A DNA stretch of 45,434 nucleotides from Deltaproteobacteria bacterium (GCA_024275145.1 JAJRZR010000099.1:1-45434), one strand, 5' to 3'; positions 26,039 through 35,668 are shown, counted from the first letter of the stretch. The notes: a model not told the origin generated them from the sequence alone. A program made the numbers and translations.

Positions 26039-26536
26039 ATGGATTTTTACTTTTGGCTTTTTGCCACCATGGCCGTATGTGCCGGAATTTTTACCATCGC
26101 AGCAAGGGATCCGCTTCCCAGTGCATTGGGGCTGTTGACTGTATTCATCGCCTGTGCGGCGCTTTATCTGCATTTGCATGCCCCGTTGATAGCCATATTC
26201 CAGGTAACCATATATGCCGGAGCCATACTGGTGCTCGTTGTCTTCGTCATCATGCTTCTCACGTCGCCGGATGAGAGACTTAGCCTGCTGCAGGCCAACA
26301 TGTCCTACCGGATCATGGGGGTAGTCTTGGGTGCCTGTATAATAGGTCTCCTTGCCGCGGGGACCAAGGGGCTCATTAATATCGTTGGGTCCAAGGCGCT
26401 ACCTGATGGTTTTGGCAGCCCGGCTCGGTTTGGAGACCTTTTTTACAGGAACTATCTCCTCCATTTCGAGGTCGCCTCGGTTCTCCTGTTGGTGGCCTTG
26501 ATAGGGGGGATCTACTTGGCGAAGAAGAATCTGTGA
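26039..26536 (+). CDS. nuoJ: NuoJ, complex I membrane subunit (ND6-like)
   Basis: The protein has five predicted helices in 165 residues. The conserved stretch FQVTIYAGAILVLVVFVIMLL (helix 3, site of the pi-bulge) is clear. The ATG at 26039 is preferred over 26018 because AGGTG lies 6 nt before it and the protein then begins at the first helix. It is followed by nuoK after 13 bp. Confidence 0.92.
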   Translation: MDFYFWLFATMAVCAGIFTIAARDPLPSALGLLTVFIACAALYLHLHAPLIAIFQVTIYAGAILVLVVFVIMLLTSPDERLSLLQANMSYRIMGVVLGACIIGLLAAGTKGLINIVGSKALPDGFGSPARFGDLFYRNYLLHFEVASVLLLVALIGGIYLAKKNL

Positions 26537-26549
26537 GAGGAATAACCTT

Positions 26550-26852
26550 ATGGTGACTCTTACCCATTATGTAGTTCTATCGTCCATCCTTTTCGGCCTG
26601 GGGGCCATCGGCTTCCTGACGCGCAGGAATGCCATGATCCTGTTTATGTCGGTCGAGCTGATGTTGAACGCGGTCAATCTCATGCTGGTTGCCTTTTCTG
26701 AATTCAGGGCAGACATGGCAGGGCAGGTCATGGTGATCTTTATCTATGCAGTGGCGGCTGCAGAGGTGGCCGTTGGCCTGGCGATACTTATAGGGCTGTT
26801 CAGGCATGTGAGATCAGTAGACATAAACAAGTTTAACGTATTGAAATGGTGA
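26550..26852 (+). CDS. nuoK: NuoK, complex I membrane subunit (ND4L-like)
   Basis: This is a three-helix, 100-residue subunit. The helix Glu residues that form the central proton path are present in SVELMLNAVNLM and AAAEVAVGLAIL. GAGAGGAATAACC precedes the ATG. Confidence 0.95.
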   Translation: MVTLTHYVVLSSILFGLGAIGFLTRRNAMILFMSVELMLNAVNLMLVAFSEFRADMAGQVMVIFIYAVAAAEVAVGLAILIGLFRHVRSVDINKFNVLKW

Positions 26853-26955
26853 AGTAATTGGCGGAAACAGGCTAGCGCTTGTCAATTAACTGTTTTGGTC
26901 TGACCCCCTTGTGAGAGGACCAAACAATCTGATGTTGCCAAATTAGGGATACGGT
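26853..26955 (+). other. nuoK-nuoL gap with hairpin
   Basis: TTTGGTC (26894-26900) and GACCAAA (26918-26924) form a 7-bp stem with a 17-nt loop in a 103-bp gap. No gene is seen. Confidence 0.45.
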
Positions 26956-28938
26956 ATGGAAGGGTTCATATTTTTAATTCCTCTGCTGCCTCTGCTGGGA
27001 TTTTTTATCAACGGGCTCCTTGGAAAGAGACTTGGGAAGGGCATAGTGTCTTATGTTGGCTGTACCAGTGTAGGTCTTGCCTTTGTCATTGCCCTCTTTG
27101 TGTTTGGCGATCTGTTGAGCCGGGAGCCCGAACATAGATTGCTGGTCCAGACCTTGTGGGACTGGTTACAGGTAGGGGGGCTGAATGTCCATGTCAGTTT
27201 CATGGTGGATCAACTCTCTGGCGTGATGATCCTCATAGTAACAGGGGTGGGGTTCCTGATACACATCTACAGCATAGGGTATATGCATGAAGATGAGTCA
27301 TACTGGAGATACTTCGCCTATCTCAATATGTTCGTCTTCTTCATGGCGATGCTGGTCCTCGGGGCCAACTATCTCGTCATGTTCGTTGGATGGGAAGGGG
27401 TAGGACTGGCTTCCTACCTGCTCATAGGATTTTGGTACCAGGGTAACGCGAATGCGGACGCAGGGAAAAAGGCCTTCGTTGTAAACCGGATTGGGGATTT
27501 CGGTTTTGTCCTGGGGATGTTCCTCATGTTTATCACCTTTGGTTCCCTTTCCTATCTCGAGGTATTCCCCAAGGCATTCCATATGTATGCACACGGGTAT
27601 ATGGCACTGAATTCGCCCGTGATGGTTGCCATATGCCTGTTGTTGTTTCTGGGTGCTACAGGTAAATCCGCTCAGATTCCCCTTTATGTATGGCTTCCAG
27701 ACGCCATGGCAGGCCCCACCCCGGTATCGGCCTTAATCCATGCAGCCACCATGGTAACCGCCGGTGTATATATGGTTGCAAGATCCAACATCCTCTACAC
27801 CATAGCCCCGACAGCCCTTCTCGTGGTGGGGTTGGTGGCTGGCCTGACCGCCCTTTTTGCCGCCACCATAGGCATCCTGCAAAATGACATAAAAAAGGTG
27901 CTGGCATATTCCACTGTCAGCCAGTTGGGTTATATGTTCATCGGGGTGGGTGTAACCGCCTACTGGGCATGGATATTTCACTTGATGACCCATGCCTTTT
28001 TCAAGGCCTGTCTGTTCCTCTGTTCAGGATCCGTCATACACGCCATGGGCGGTGACCAAGACATGAGGCATATGGGAGGCCTAGCCAAAAAGATGCCCAT
28101 CACCTATGTGACCATGTTGATTGCAACCCTCGCTATTGCCGGGCTGCCCCCGTTTGCTGGATTCTTCAGCAAGGATGAGATCCTCTGGCGGGCCTTTACA
28201 TTCCCCTATTTCCCTGTGGCCGGAAAGGTCATATGGTTCATGGGGACCCTTGGGGCAGGTATCACTGCATTTTACATGTTCCGGTTGATATTCATGACCT
28301 TCCATGGAGAATTCAGGGGTACTGCGGAGCAGGCGCATCATCTTCACGAATCGCCCTTCTCCATGACGTTTCCACTCATCGTTCTGGCAACACTTTCCAC
28401 CATTGGTGGATGGCTTGGTATCTCCCCATTAATAGGTGAACAACTCGGAGAGATTCCAAATGTCTTGGAAGGCTTCCTAGAGCCGGTGTTCGAGCATTCT
28501 CATGAGATTGTCTCCGCAGCGGTTCAGGCACAAAGTTACAGCCATGGCGTTGAGTGGCTGCTCATGAGCTGTTCCGTGGCAATTGCCCTTTCTGGAGTAA
28601 TCCTGGCCTATGTCATATACATGGCCAAGGCAAAGGAGCTTCCGGAGAAACTGGCCAAGACCTATGCCCTTCATTATCGCCTGGTCTATAATAAATATTA
28701 CGTAGACGAGATCTACTATCTCCTTGTGGTGCTCCCCATATATTACCTTTCCATATTCCTGTGGAAGGTGGTGGACGCATTCTGCATAGACGGCATAGGG
28801 GTCAACGGACCGGGGTGGCTGGTCAAGAAGACCTCGGGCGGCGCAAGGCTTGTGCAAAACGGTTATCTCCAGACCTATGGCGCGTTCATGGCGTTGGGGC
28901 TGGTAGTAATACTCTGCTATTTCTTGGGATTTCGGTAG
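26956..28938 (+). CDS. nuoL: NuoL, proton-pumping complex I subunit (ND5-like)
   Basis: This is an antiporter-like subunit of 660 residues with about 15-16 helices. It shows the N-terminal SIGYMHEDESYWRYFAYLN, FVGWEGVGLASYLLIGFWY with the key Glu, LPDAMAGPTPVSALIHAATMVTAG, and AYSTVSQLGYM. The C-terminal part should form the long lateral helix. It follows a 103-bp gap. Confidence 0.96.
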   Translation: MEGFIFLIPLLPLLGFFINGLLGKRLGKGIVSYVGCTSVGLAFVIALFVFGDLLSREPEHRLLVQTLWDWLQVGGLNVHVSFMVDQLSGVMILIVTGVGFLIHIYSIGYMHEDESYWRYFAYLNMFVFFMAMLVLGANYLVMFVGWEGVGLASYLLIGFWYQGNANADAGKKAFVVNRIGDFGFVLGMFLMFITFGSLSYLEVFPKAFHMYAHGYMALNSPVMVAICLLLFLGATGKSAQIPLYVWLPDAMAGPTPVSALIHAATMVTAGVYMVARSNILYTIAPTALLVVGLVAGLTALFAATIGILQNDIKKVLAYSTVSQLGYMFIGVGVTAYWAWIFHLMTHAFFKACLFLCSGSVIHAMGGDQDMRHMGGLAKKMPITYVTMLIATLAIAGLPPFAGFFSKDEILWRAFTFPYFPVAGKVIWFMGTLGAGITAFYMFRLIFMTFHGEFRGTAEQAHHLHESPFSMTFPLIVLATLSTIGGWLGISPLIGEQLGEIPNVLEGFLEPVFEHSHEIVSAAVQAQSYSHGVEWLLMSCSVAIALSGVILAYVIYMAKAKELPEKLAKTYALHYRLVYNKYYVDEIYYLLVVLPIYYLSIFLWKVVDAFCIDGIGVNGPGWLVKKTSGGARLVQNGYLQTYGAFMALGLVVILCYFLGFR

Positions 28939-29016
28939 GCGATTTCAGGGATGACACAGGCAAGCAGGTATCTTAAAAAACTGTCGGTTTCGACATAAGG
29001 TCTAAAAGGATAGATT

Positions 29017-30588
29017 ATGCATGCTCCCCTTTTGACATACGTTACATTCTTGCCCATGTTGGGGGTACTGGGAATCCTGGCGGTGCCCCAGAGAAGTGAT
29101 GCTGCCAAGGATGTTATCAGAGGCATAGCCCTTGTCACCTCTCTTCTGGTGTTTGTGGCCTCGTTGAGGATATATTTTGGGTTCGATAGCTCTATTCCGG
29201 GCTTCCAATTCGTGGAGAACCATCCCTGGATTCCCAGTTATGGTATCAGCTACCACATGGGCCTTGACGGGTTGTCGTTCTGGTTGGTGCTGCTGACCAC
29301 ATTCCTCACCCCTATAACCATACTTTCTACATGGTCGGCAATTACACACCGGGTCAAGGAATTCCAGGTATCCATGCTCGTCCTGGAAATGGCCATGCTT
29401 GGCACCTTCGTCGCCCTTGACCTGTTCCTTTTCTATGTATTTTGGGAGATCATGCTGATTCCCATGTACCTGATCATAGGGGTTTGGGGGGGCGAGAGGC
29501 GGATCTATGCGGCTATCAAGTTCTTTTTGTACACGGCCGTCGGTTCTCTTCTCATGTTGGTTTGCATAATCGGGCTGGTATACTTCCACAAGCAGGAGAC
29601 GGGTATCCTTACATTTAACCTGTTGTCCCTGTACGGAACCGGGATACCAAGAACCTATGAAATACTTTTCTTTGCCGCATTTGCCCTGGCCTTTGCCATC
29701 AAGGTCCCCATGTTTCCCCTCCATACCTGGTTGCCTGACGCCCACGTAGAGGCCCCAACTGCGGGTTCGGTAATCCTGGCCGGTATTCTTCTGAAGATGG
29801 GAACCTACGGTTTCCTGAGGTTTGCCATGCCGCTATTCCCCGAAGGATCTGCCTTCTTTACCCCGACGATAATAATACTGTCCGTAATAGGGATTATTTA
29901 CGGGGCGTTGGTGGCCATGGTTCAGCCTGATATCAAGAAGCTTGTGGCTTATTCCTCGGTCTCTCACCTGGGCTATTGTATGTTGGGGTTATATGTGCTC
30001 AGTCGCCAAGGTGTCGAGGGATCGATACTCCAAATGATAAACCATGGTATCTCGACCGGTGCGCTCTTCCTCTTGGTAGGCGTGGTGTATGAGCGGAGGC
30101 ACACGAGGCTGATAAAGGAATACGGCGGTATTGCAAGGGTGATGCCTATCTATGCAACTATATTCCTTGTCGTTACCTTGTCTTCTATCGGGTTTCCCAC
30201 TACCAATGGTTTCATAGGTGAATTCCTTATATTGCTGGGGGCCTTCAAGGTCAACAAGGTGGCGGCGGTTATAGCGGCTACCGGTGTAATTCTGGGGGCG
30301 GTATATATGCTGTGGATGGTGCAGCGGGTCTTTTACGGCGAGATAACCAATCCGAAGAATAAATTTTTGAAGGACCTAAATGTCAGGGAGGTGGTATACC
30401 TGCTTCCCCTGGTCTTTCTAATATTCTGGATTGGGCTTTTCCCCAATTTCTTCCTGAAGAAGATGCATACCTCTGTTGACCATTTCATAAGCCAGGTAAA
30501 GATAGGTACCCCCTATCTGGCGGTGGAACCCGATAAAGAACCAAATGTTCTCAGGGCGTCGGCCAACGGTCTTTTCCCCAAGGAGTAG
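29017..30588 (+). CDS. nuoM: NuoM, proton-pumping complex I subunit (ND4-like)
   Basis: The protein has 523 residues and 14 predicted helices. It shows YHMGLDGLSFWLVLLTTFLTP, FYVFWEIMLIPMYLIIGVWGG with the channel Glu, LPDAHVEAPTAGSVILAGILLKMG, and AYSSVSHLGYC. AAAAGGAT precedes the ATG after a 78-bp gap. nuoN follows after 6 bp. Confidence 0.96.
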   Translation: MHAPLLTYVTFLPMLGVLGILAVPQRSDAAKDVIRGIALVTSLLVFVASLRIYFGFDSSIPGFQFVENHPWIPSYGISYHMGLDGLSFWLVLLTTFLTPITILSTWSAITHRVKEFQVSMLVLEMAMLGTFVALDLFLFYVFWEIMLIPMYLIIGVWGGERRIYAAIKFFLYTAVGSLLMLVCIIGLVYFHKQETGILTFNLLSLYGTGIPRTYEILFFAAFALAFAIKVPMFPLHTWLPDAHVEAPTAGSVILAGILLKMGTYGFLRFAMPLFPEGSAFFTPTIIILSVIGIIYGALVAMVQPDIKKLVAYSSVSHLGYCMLGLYVLSRQGVEGSILQMINHGISTGALFLLVGVVYERRHTRLIKEYGGIARVMPIYATIFLVVTLSSIGFPTTNGFIGEFLILLGAFKVNKVAAVIAATGVILGAVYMLWMVQRVFYGEITNPKNKFLKDLNVREVVYLLPLVFLIFWIGLFPNFFLKKMHTSVDHFISQVKIGTPYLAVEPDKEPNVLRASANGLFPKE

Positions 30589-30594
30589 ATAAAA

Positions 30595-32136
30595 ATGAGC
30601 GAAGTCGGATTCGTGTTTAGCCTGAGTCGACTCTGGCACGTAGCTGGTGGCCAAGTCATACTGATACTTGCTGGTCTCGCACTGATCTTCGTGGATATAT
30701 GGCTGTCCACAAAGCACAAGGCAAACGAAGGCACCATAATGGGGTGGCTTACGATATTCGCCCTGATGGCTACCCTGGGGCACTTGGTGTTTCGTGAGTG
30801 GTCGCTCCATGACATTGTATTCATGGGCGTTTTCTCTGCGGAGAAATTCAGTGTGTTCGTCTCCTGTATCGTGCTCATGGCGGGTATCCTGGCAAGCCTG
30901 ATGAGCATCGGATATCTCAGGAACAATGGTCTGGCAAGGGGGGAATATTTCATCCTGCTGATCTTTGCGGTCTACGGCACGATTGCCTTGGTCCAGTCAG
31001 TGGACCTCTTGATGATGTTCATAGCCCTCGAGGTCATGTCCTTGGCCATATATATTTTGGCTGCCTTTTTAAAGGGGGATCAGAAATCACAGGAAGGAGC
31101 GCTCAAGTATTTCCTGCTGGGAAGTTTCGGCTCTGCCTTTTTTCTGTTCGGCCTGGCCCTGTTGTTTGGTCTGACAGGCTCGGTAAATCTGACTGTCCTG
31201 GCCAAGACCCTGTCGGTTGGTATCTTTGAACAGCCTGCCGTCTTGGTGGCGTTGGGTATGATAATGGCAGGCCTTTTCTTTAAGATGGCCCTGGTGCCGT
31301 TCCATATGTGGACACCCGATGTGTATGAGGGGAGCCCCGCTGTCATAACCGGTTTCATGGCTACTGCCGTAAAGGCCGGGGCATTTGGTGTTTTTGTCAA
31401 GCTCCTATTTGTCACCTTTACGCCGATATTGAGCTTGAGCGGTCAGCCGGAGTTCTTTACCACGGTCAATCTGGCCTCCCTTGGTGCCTATTGGAAACCG
31501 GTTCTGTGGTGGCTGGCCCTTTTAACCATGTTCTTCGGTAACCTCATTGCCGTTTCCCAGGAAAATGTGAAGCGCATGCTTGCCTATTCATCGGTGGCGC
31601 ATGCGGGCTACATGGCCCTGGGTATACTTGCCGCCAATGCAGAAGGCAGGATGGGTGTGCTTTTTTACCTGTTTTCTTACACCTTGATGAATCTTGGGGC
31701 CTTTGGGGTCCTCTATATCCTGGACGGCAAGGAAAGGGGTGCCCAGACCCTCGAGGATTACAGGGGGCTTGGGTTCAAGTATCCGACCCTTAGCTTCCTC
31801 ATGTCACTTTTCCTTGTGGCCATGGCAGGTCTTCCCCCAACAGCTGGTTTTATAGGTAAATTCTATGTATTCTCTGCTGCCATAAAGGAGGGATACCTGT
31901 TGCTGGCTGCCCTGGGTGTGTTGACCAGTGTAATAGGGGCCTATTACTATCTGAGGGTCATCTATATGATGTACATGAAGGATGCTGTTCGTGAAATTAC
32001 ACCCGGTCCTGTTGCAGCTCCAACCGTCATTGCCTTGGTTATAACCGCACTGGGAATAATCTATTTCGGCATACTGCCTGAGGGGCTTGCCAGGATCGCA
32101 ACTATTGCTCAGCAGAGCTTGGCATTCGTATTTTGA
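30595..32136 (+). CDS. nuoN: NuoN, proton-pumping complex I subunit (ND2-like)
   Basis: The protein has 513 residues and 14 predicted helices. It shows FIALEVMSLAIYILAAFLK, LKYFLLGSFGSAFFLFG, PFHMWTPDVYEGSPAVITGFMATAVKAGAFG and AYSSVAHAGYMALG. It is the last gene of the operon, which has no nuoE, nuoF or nuoG. Confidence 0.96.
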   Translation: MSEVGFVFSLSRLWHVAGGQVILILAGLALIFVDIWLSTKHKANEGTIMGWLTIFALMATLGHLVFREWSLHDIVFMGVFSAEKFSVFVSCIVLMAGILASLMSIGYLRNNGLARGEYFILLIFAVYGTIALVQSVDLLMMFIALEVMSLAIYILAAFLKGDQKSQEGALKYFLLGSFGSAFFLFGLALLFGLTGSVNLTVLAKTLSVGIFEQPAVLVALGMIMAGLFFKMALVPFHMWTPDVYEGSPAVITGFMATAVKAGAFGVFVKLLFVTFTPILSLSGQPEFFTTVNLASLGAYWKPVLWWLALLTMFFGNLIAVSQENVKRMLAYSSVAHAGYMALGILAANAEGRMGVLFYLFSYTLMNLGAFGVLYILDGKERGAQTLEDYRGLGFKYPTLSFLMSLFLVAMAGLPPTAGFIGKFYVFSAAIKEGYLLLAALGVLTSVIGAYYYLRVIYMMYMKDAVREITPGPVAAPTVIALVITALGIIYFGILPEGLARIATIAQQSLAFVF

Positions 32137-32588
32137 TTCCTAAGGTCTTCCCTTACCGACAGGCCGTTGTTTGTGCAGTTCCTACAGCCCATGTCTTAAA
32201 TATTCCAGGTGGAACATCCTGGCTTGTTTCCAGCAGCCGTAATCTGTAAACGTCGAAAAGACCGCTGATCTGCCGTAAATGCACCCTCTACCAAGGTCGT
32301 GTTTTTACATGTGTCCGGAGGGCAGGTATCAGATATACTGCAGGCTGCATAAAGGTTTGATTTCTTTCACCGTGCCTTGTTTGCAAGGGGAGGCGTTTTC
32401 CATTTTAGGATACAGAATCTGGAGACCTCCGTTGACAGGGGCATTACAGTGAACCCGACAGGGGAAAACAGGGATTGTTTTCTGCAATGGTGTTGGGTTT
32501 TTTAGACGACCCTCTCTAAAGGGCTGTGTGCCTGTCTTGACACCACTTTCAATTCTTGTTATCAACTTGCACGAAGTCACAAGGCATC
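32137..32588. other. Gap between nuoN and tRNA-Val
   Basis: In these 452 bp I see no gene on either strand and no strong terminator right after nuoN, only a weak TAAGG/CCTTA pairing at its end. The tRNA promoter lies at 32537-32565. Confidence 0.4.
32537..32565 (+). promoter_or_regulatory. Promoter of tRNA-Val
   Basis: Perfect -35 TTGACA (32537-32542), a 17-bp spacer and -10 TATCAA (32560-32565), about 24 bp before the mature tRNA 5' end. Confidence 0.6.
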
Positions 32589-32663
32589 AGGCGCGTAGCT
32601 CAGGGGGAGAGCGCTACCTTGACGCGGTAGAAGTCGGCGGTTCGATCCCGCCCGCGCCTACCA
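32589..32663 (+). tRNA. tRNA-Val(GAC)
   Basis: This is a 75-nt cloverleaf. Acceptor AGGCGCG pairs with CGCGCCT. The anticodon stem CTACC/GGTAG encloses TTGACGC, anticodon GAC. The T-arm is GGCGG-TTCGATC-CCGCC, and CCA is encoded. Confidence 0.96.
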
Positions 32664-32753
32664 TGAATCTTAGGGTTTGATCCTGGAGGGAGAAGGAGTC
32701 GAAGGGCCCCTTTCTGAAGGCAAAAGAAAATTTGTCTTATCGAATAATAAAAC

Positions 32754-32805
32754 AAAGGCACCCTTGGCCCGATGTTTACAGAGGCAATGGGTGCCTTTTA
32801 TCTTT
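32754..32805 (+). terminator. Intrinsic terminator after tRNA-Val
   Basis: AAAGGCACCC (32754-32763) and GGGTGCCTTT (32789-32798) form a perfect 10-bp stem followed by TTTTATCTTTT. Confidence 0.85.
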
Positions 32806-32953
32806 TATCCGAAAGCCCAGCCCGGGCAAGGGCTGTTTTCTCATATTCGATTGTGTAGGCTTGGTGGCCTGGGCATGAAGACTACTTATATTACTGGGGC
32901 TATCAGATATTCTGGCATAATCCCTTCCGTCAGAATGGCGTTTCGACAAGGTC

Positions 32954-32983
32954 TTGTCGGCTAAAAGGTGGCCTAAGTAGTAT
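32954..32983 (+). promoter_or_regulatory. Candidate promoter of the thrS-infC operon
   Basis: TTGTCG (32954-32959), an 18-bp spacer and TAGTAT (32978-32983). It would give a ~120-nt leader containing the hairpin at 33043-33062. Confidence 0.45.
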
Positions 32984-33111
32984 AAAGAGACCTCCGTATG
33001 CAGGCCGTATCTTCATGTTTGATCTGCTGGGCAGCATACCATGATCCGGGTGAATCCGGATCGTTAAGATATAAATCCGTTTGGTTGAATGGACGCAATG
33101 ATCGAGGACAA

Positions 33112-35058
33112 ATGAACGATACGATAAGGTGTGAAATTCCAGGGCGTGGCCCGATGACGGTCAGGAAGGGGGCTAGGGTCTCTGAAATTCTGTCCGAAAT
33201 ACTTAGTGGAAAGAAGGCCAGGAAGGTCATACTGGCAAAGGTCAATGGAGAGTTGGTGGATTTGAGCGCCCCAGTGGATTCGGATTCCGTTGTCGAACCT
33301 GTTTTCCCCGGGGATGAGGGCAGCGAAAAGGTTCTAAGGCATACCGCTGCCCATGTCATGGCCCAGGCGGTAAAGGAGCTTTATCCTAGTGTAAAACTTG
33401 CCATAGGTCCTGCGATAGAAAACGGATTCTATTATGACTTTGACTTTGAGCGCCCCTTTACCCCTGAAGACATTGAACGGATAGAGGCCAGAATGCAGGA
33501 GATAATTGCAAGCTCCCTGCCTGTCTCCAGGAAAGAAATGGCCCTTAAAGACGCCAGGGATCTTTTTGCAGAACGTGGGGAAGATTACAAACTCGAACTA
33601 CTTGATGACCTGGAAAAGTACGGGGAAAGGACCGTTTCCGTCTATGCCCAAGGGGATTTTGTCGATCTGTGCCGGGGGCCGCATCTGCCGGATACAGGCC
33701 GCGTTACCTCCTTCAAGTTGACCAGTCTTGCCGGTGCCTATTGGAAGGGCGATGAAAAGCAACCTATGCTCCAACGTATCTATGGCGCGGCCTTCTTCGA
33801 TAGGAAGTCGCTCAAACAATATCTGGATAGGCTTGCGGAGGCAAAGAAGAGGGATCACAGGCGATTGGGGCGTGAGCTTGACCTGTTTTCCATCCAGGAA
33901 GATGTAGGCCCTGGTCTTATCCTTTGGCATCCAAAAGGAGGCATGATCCGTAAGCTTATAGAGGATTTTTGGCGGGACGAGCACATAAAAAGGGGTTACG
34001 AACTGCTTTTTACTCCACATATAGCCAAGAGGGAACTATGGGGTACAAGCGGCCACCTGGATTTCTACAGGGAAAACATGTATGCTCCCATGGATATAGA
34101 TGAGGTCAGCTACCAGCTCAAGCCCATGAATTGTCCCTTTCATATCGCAATCTATAACAGCAAAAGGAGGAGTTACAGGGAGCTTCCCCTGAGGTGGTGT
34201 GAGCTGGGAACGGTCTACAGGTACGAACGGACCGGGACCTTGCATGGCCTGATGAGGGTGAGGGGTTTTACCCAGGATGATGCTCATATCTTTTGTCGTC
34301 CCGATCAACTGGATGACGAAATCCATTCGATATTGGAGATGACCCTGTTCGTTCTCCAGGTCTTTGGGTTTGACCGGTATGATATATATCTTTCCACCAG
34401 GCCAGAAAAGTATGTTGGATCGGAGGAGAATTGGGCGCTGGCCACGAAGGCCTTGAAGCATGCCCTGGAGGCACAGGGCCTAGCATTTGAGATCGATCCG
34501 GGTGAAGGGGTCTTTTATGGTCCAAAAATCGATATAAAGATAAAGGATTGCCTGGATCGGTCATGGCAGTGTTCCACCATCCAGGTGGATTTTAATCTTC
34601 CTGAACGATTCGATGTGACATACGTGGGAAGTGATGGCGAACCCCATACCCCAATCATGGTTCACAGGGCACTTCTGGGTTCGTTGGAACGTTTTTTTGG
34701 TGTCTTGATAGAGCACTATGCCGGGGCCTTTCCTGTATGGTTGGCTCCGGTTCAGGCGATTGTGCTTACGGTGACAGATCGGCAAAACCAGTGGGCCGAG
34801 GAGGTGAGGCAGGCCCTCAGGGCCCAGGGAATAAGGGCTGAGCTTGACATCCGCAACGAGAAGCTTGGCAAGAAGATCAGAGAGGCCCAACTACAGAAGA
34901 TCCCTTATATGTTGGTAGTTGGGGATGCGGAACTGGAGGCCAGGACCGTAAGCCCCAGGACCAGGGAGGGGGACAGGCTCAATGCCATGTCTGTCGATGA
35001 ATTCATTGACCTTGTAGACATGAAGTGCAAGGAGAGCAAGAGGCAAAGGGAGGTGTAG
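33112..35058 (+). CDS. thrS: Threonyl-tRNA synthetase
   Basis: The enzyme charges tRNA-Thr and edits mis-added Ser. It has 648 residues: a TGS domain (about 1-65), the editing domain with HTAAH at 77-81, the class II core with LKPMNCPFHI, YRYERTGTLHGLMRVRGFTQDDAHIF and GPKIDIKIKD, and a C-terminal anticodon domain. The start at ATG 33112 follows CGAGGA and gives the standard N-terminus; an upstream in-frame ATG (32998) only adds non-family sequence. It leads the infC-rpmI-rplT-pheST operon. Confidence 0.95.
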   Translation: MNDTIRCEIPGRGPMTVRKGARVSEILSEILSGKKARKVILAKVNGELVDLSAPVDSDSVVEPVFPGDEGSEKVLRHTAAHVMAQAVKELYPSVKLAIGPAIENGFYYDFDFERPFTPEDIERIEARMQEIIASSLPVSRKEMALKDARDLFAERGEDYKLELLDDLEKYGERTVSVYAQGDFVDLCRGPHLPDTGRVTSFKLTSLAGAYWKGDEKQPMLQRIYGAAFFDRKSLKQYLDRLAEAKKRDHRRLGRELDLFSIQEDVGPGLILWHPKGGMIRKLIEDFWRDEHIKRGYELLFTPHIAKRELWGTSGHLDFYRENMYAPMDIDEVSYQLKPMNCPFHIAIYNSKRRSYRELPLRWCELGTVYRYERTGTLHGLMRVRGFTQDDAHIFCRPDQLDDEIHSILEMTLFVLQVFGFDRYDIYLSTRPEKYVGSEENWALATKALKHALEAQGLAFEIDPGEGVFYGPKIDIKIKDCLDRSWQCSTIQVDFNLPERFDVTYVGSDGEPHTPIMVHRALLGSLERFFGVLIEHYAGAFPVWLAPVQAIVLTVTDRQNQWAEEVRQALRAQGIRAELDIRNEKLGKKIREAQLQKIPYMLVVGDAELEARTVSPRTREGDRLNAMSVDEFIDLVDMKCKESKRQREV

Positions 35059-35059
35059 T

Positions 35060-35578
35060 ATCGCCAGGGAACGACCAGCTAATGTAAATTATAGAATCAG
35101 GGCCGAGGAGGTACGGCTTATTGGGGAAGACGGTGCACAGCTCGGCATCGTTCCCCTGAAGGTTGCCTTGGAAAAGGCAAAGGAGAAGGGTCTTGATCTC
35201 GTAGAGGTGGCAGCCCATGCCAAACCGCCGGTCTGCCGTATTATGGACTATGGAAAGTTCAGGTATGAGCAGAGCAAAAAGGCCCAGGAGGCCCGTAAAA
35301 GGCAGACCGTGATCCAGGTAAAAGAGGTCAAGATGCGTCCTAAAACCGATGTCCATGACCTCAATGTTAAGAAGAAGAAGATCAGGAAGTTTATTGGGCA
35401 GGGCAATAAGGTGAAGGTTACGGTAACCTTCAGGGGCCGTGAAATCATGCATTCCGAGTTGGGCAGAGATCTCCTTAAGAGGGTGGCCGATGAGATGTCG
35501 GATATTGCGGTAGTGGAACACATGCCCAACATGGAGGGGCGCATACTCCATATGATTCTTGCCCCGAAAAAAGATTGA
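35060..35578 (+). CDS. infC: Translation initiation factor IF-3, apparently starting at AUC
   Basis: IF-3 checks the start codon on the 30S subunit. Homology begins exactly at ATC 35060: IARERPANVNYRIRAEEVRL, then LIGEDGAQLGIV, the domain linker and KMRPKTDVHDLNVKKKKI. This gives 172 residues, normal length. No ATG, GTG or TTG is available in frame near there; the first (TTG 35168) would remove most of the N-domain. GGGAGG at 35048-35053 lies 6 nt before the ATC. E. coli infC uses AUU, and IF-3 represses its own rare start codon, so AUC fits known biology. It begins one base after the thrS stop. Confidence 0.93.
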   Translation: MARERPANVNYRIRAEEVRLIGEDGAQLGIVPLKVALEKAKEKGLDLVEVAAHAKPPVCRIMDYGKFRYEQSKKAQEARKRQTVIQVKEVKMRPKTDVHDLNVKKKKIRKFIGQGNKVKVTVTFRGREIMHSELGRDLLKRVADEMSDIAVVEHMPNMEGRILHMILAPKKD

Positions 35579-35668
35579 CCAACGGCTGGATCAGGGTTAA
35601 TTATTGCCGATTGCCCGCCTGGAATAACCGGGTATAGACTATTACGTTCTGAATTCGGAGACTATAAT

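Larger units (their letters stand above)
32664..33111 (+). other. tRNA-Val to thrS region: terminator, promoter, thrS leader
   Basis: These 448 bp hold the terminator at 32754-32805, a second GC-rich stem (AGCCC...GGGCT near 32817-32834), the thrS promoter candidate (32954-32983) and a leader hairpin GATCCGG/CCGGATC (33043-33062). An in-frame extension of thrS from 32998 is not credible as protein. Confidence 0.5.

Noticed and set aside
29002-29745. 247-codon minus-strand frame
   Set aside because: It is the shadow of nuoM, which has all its motifs.
32990-33111. T-box riboswitch before thrS
   Set aside because: No T-box sequence or specifier stem is visible, only one short hairpin.
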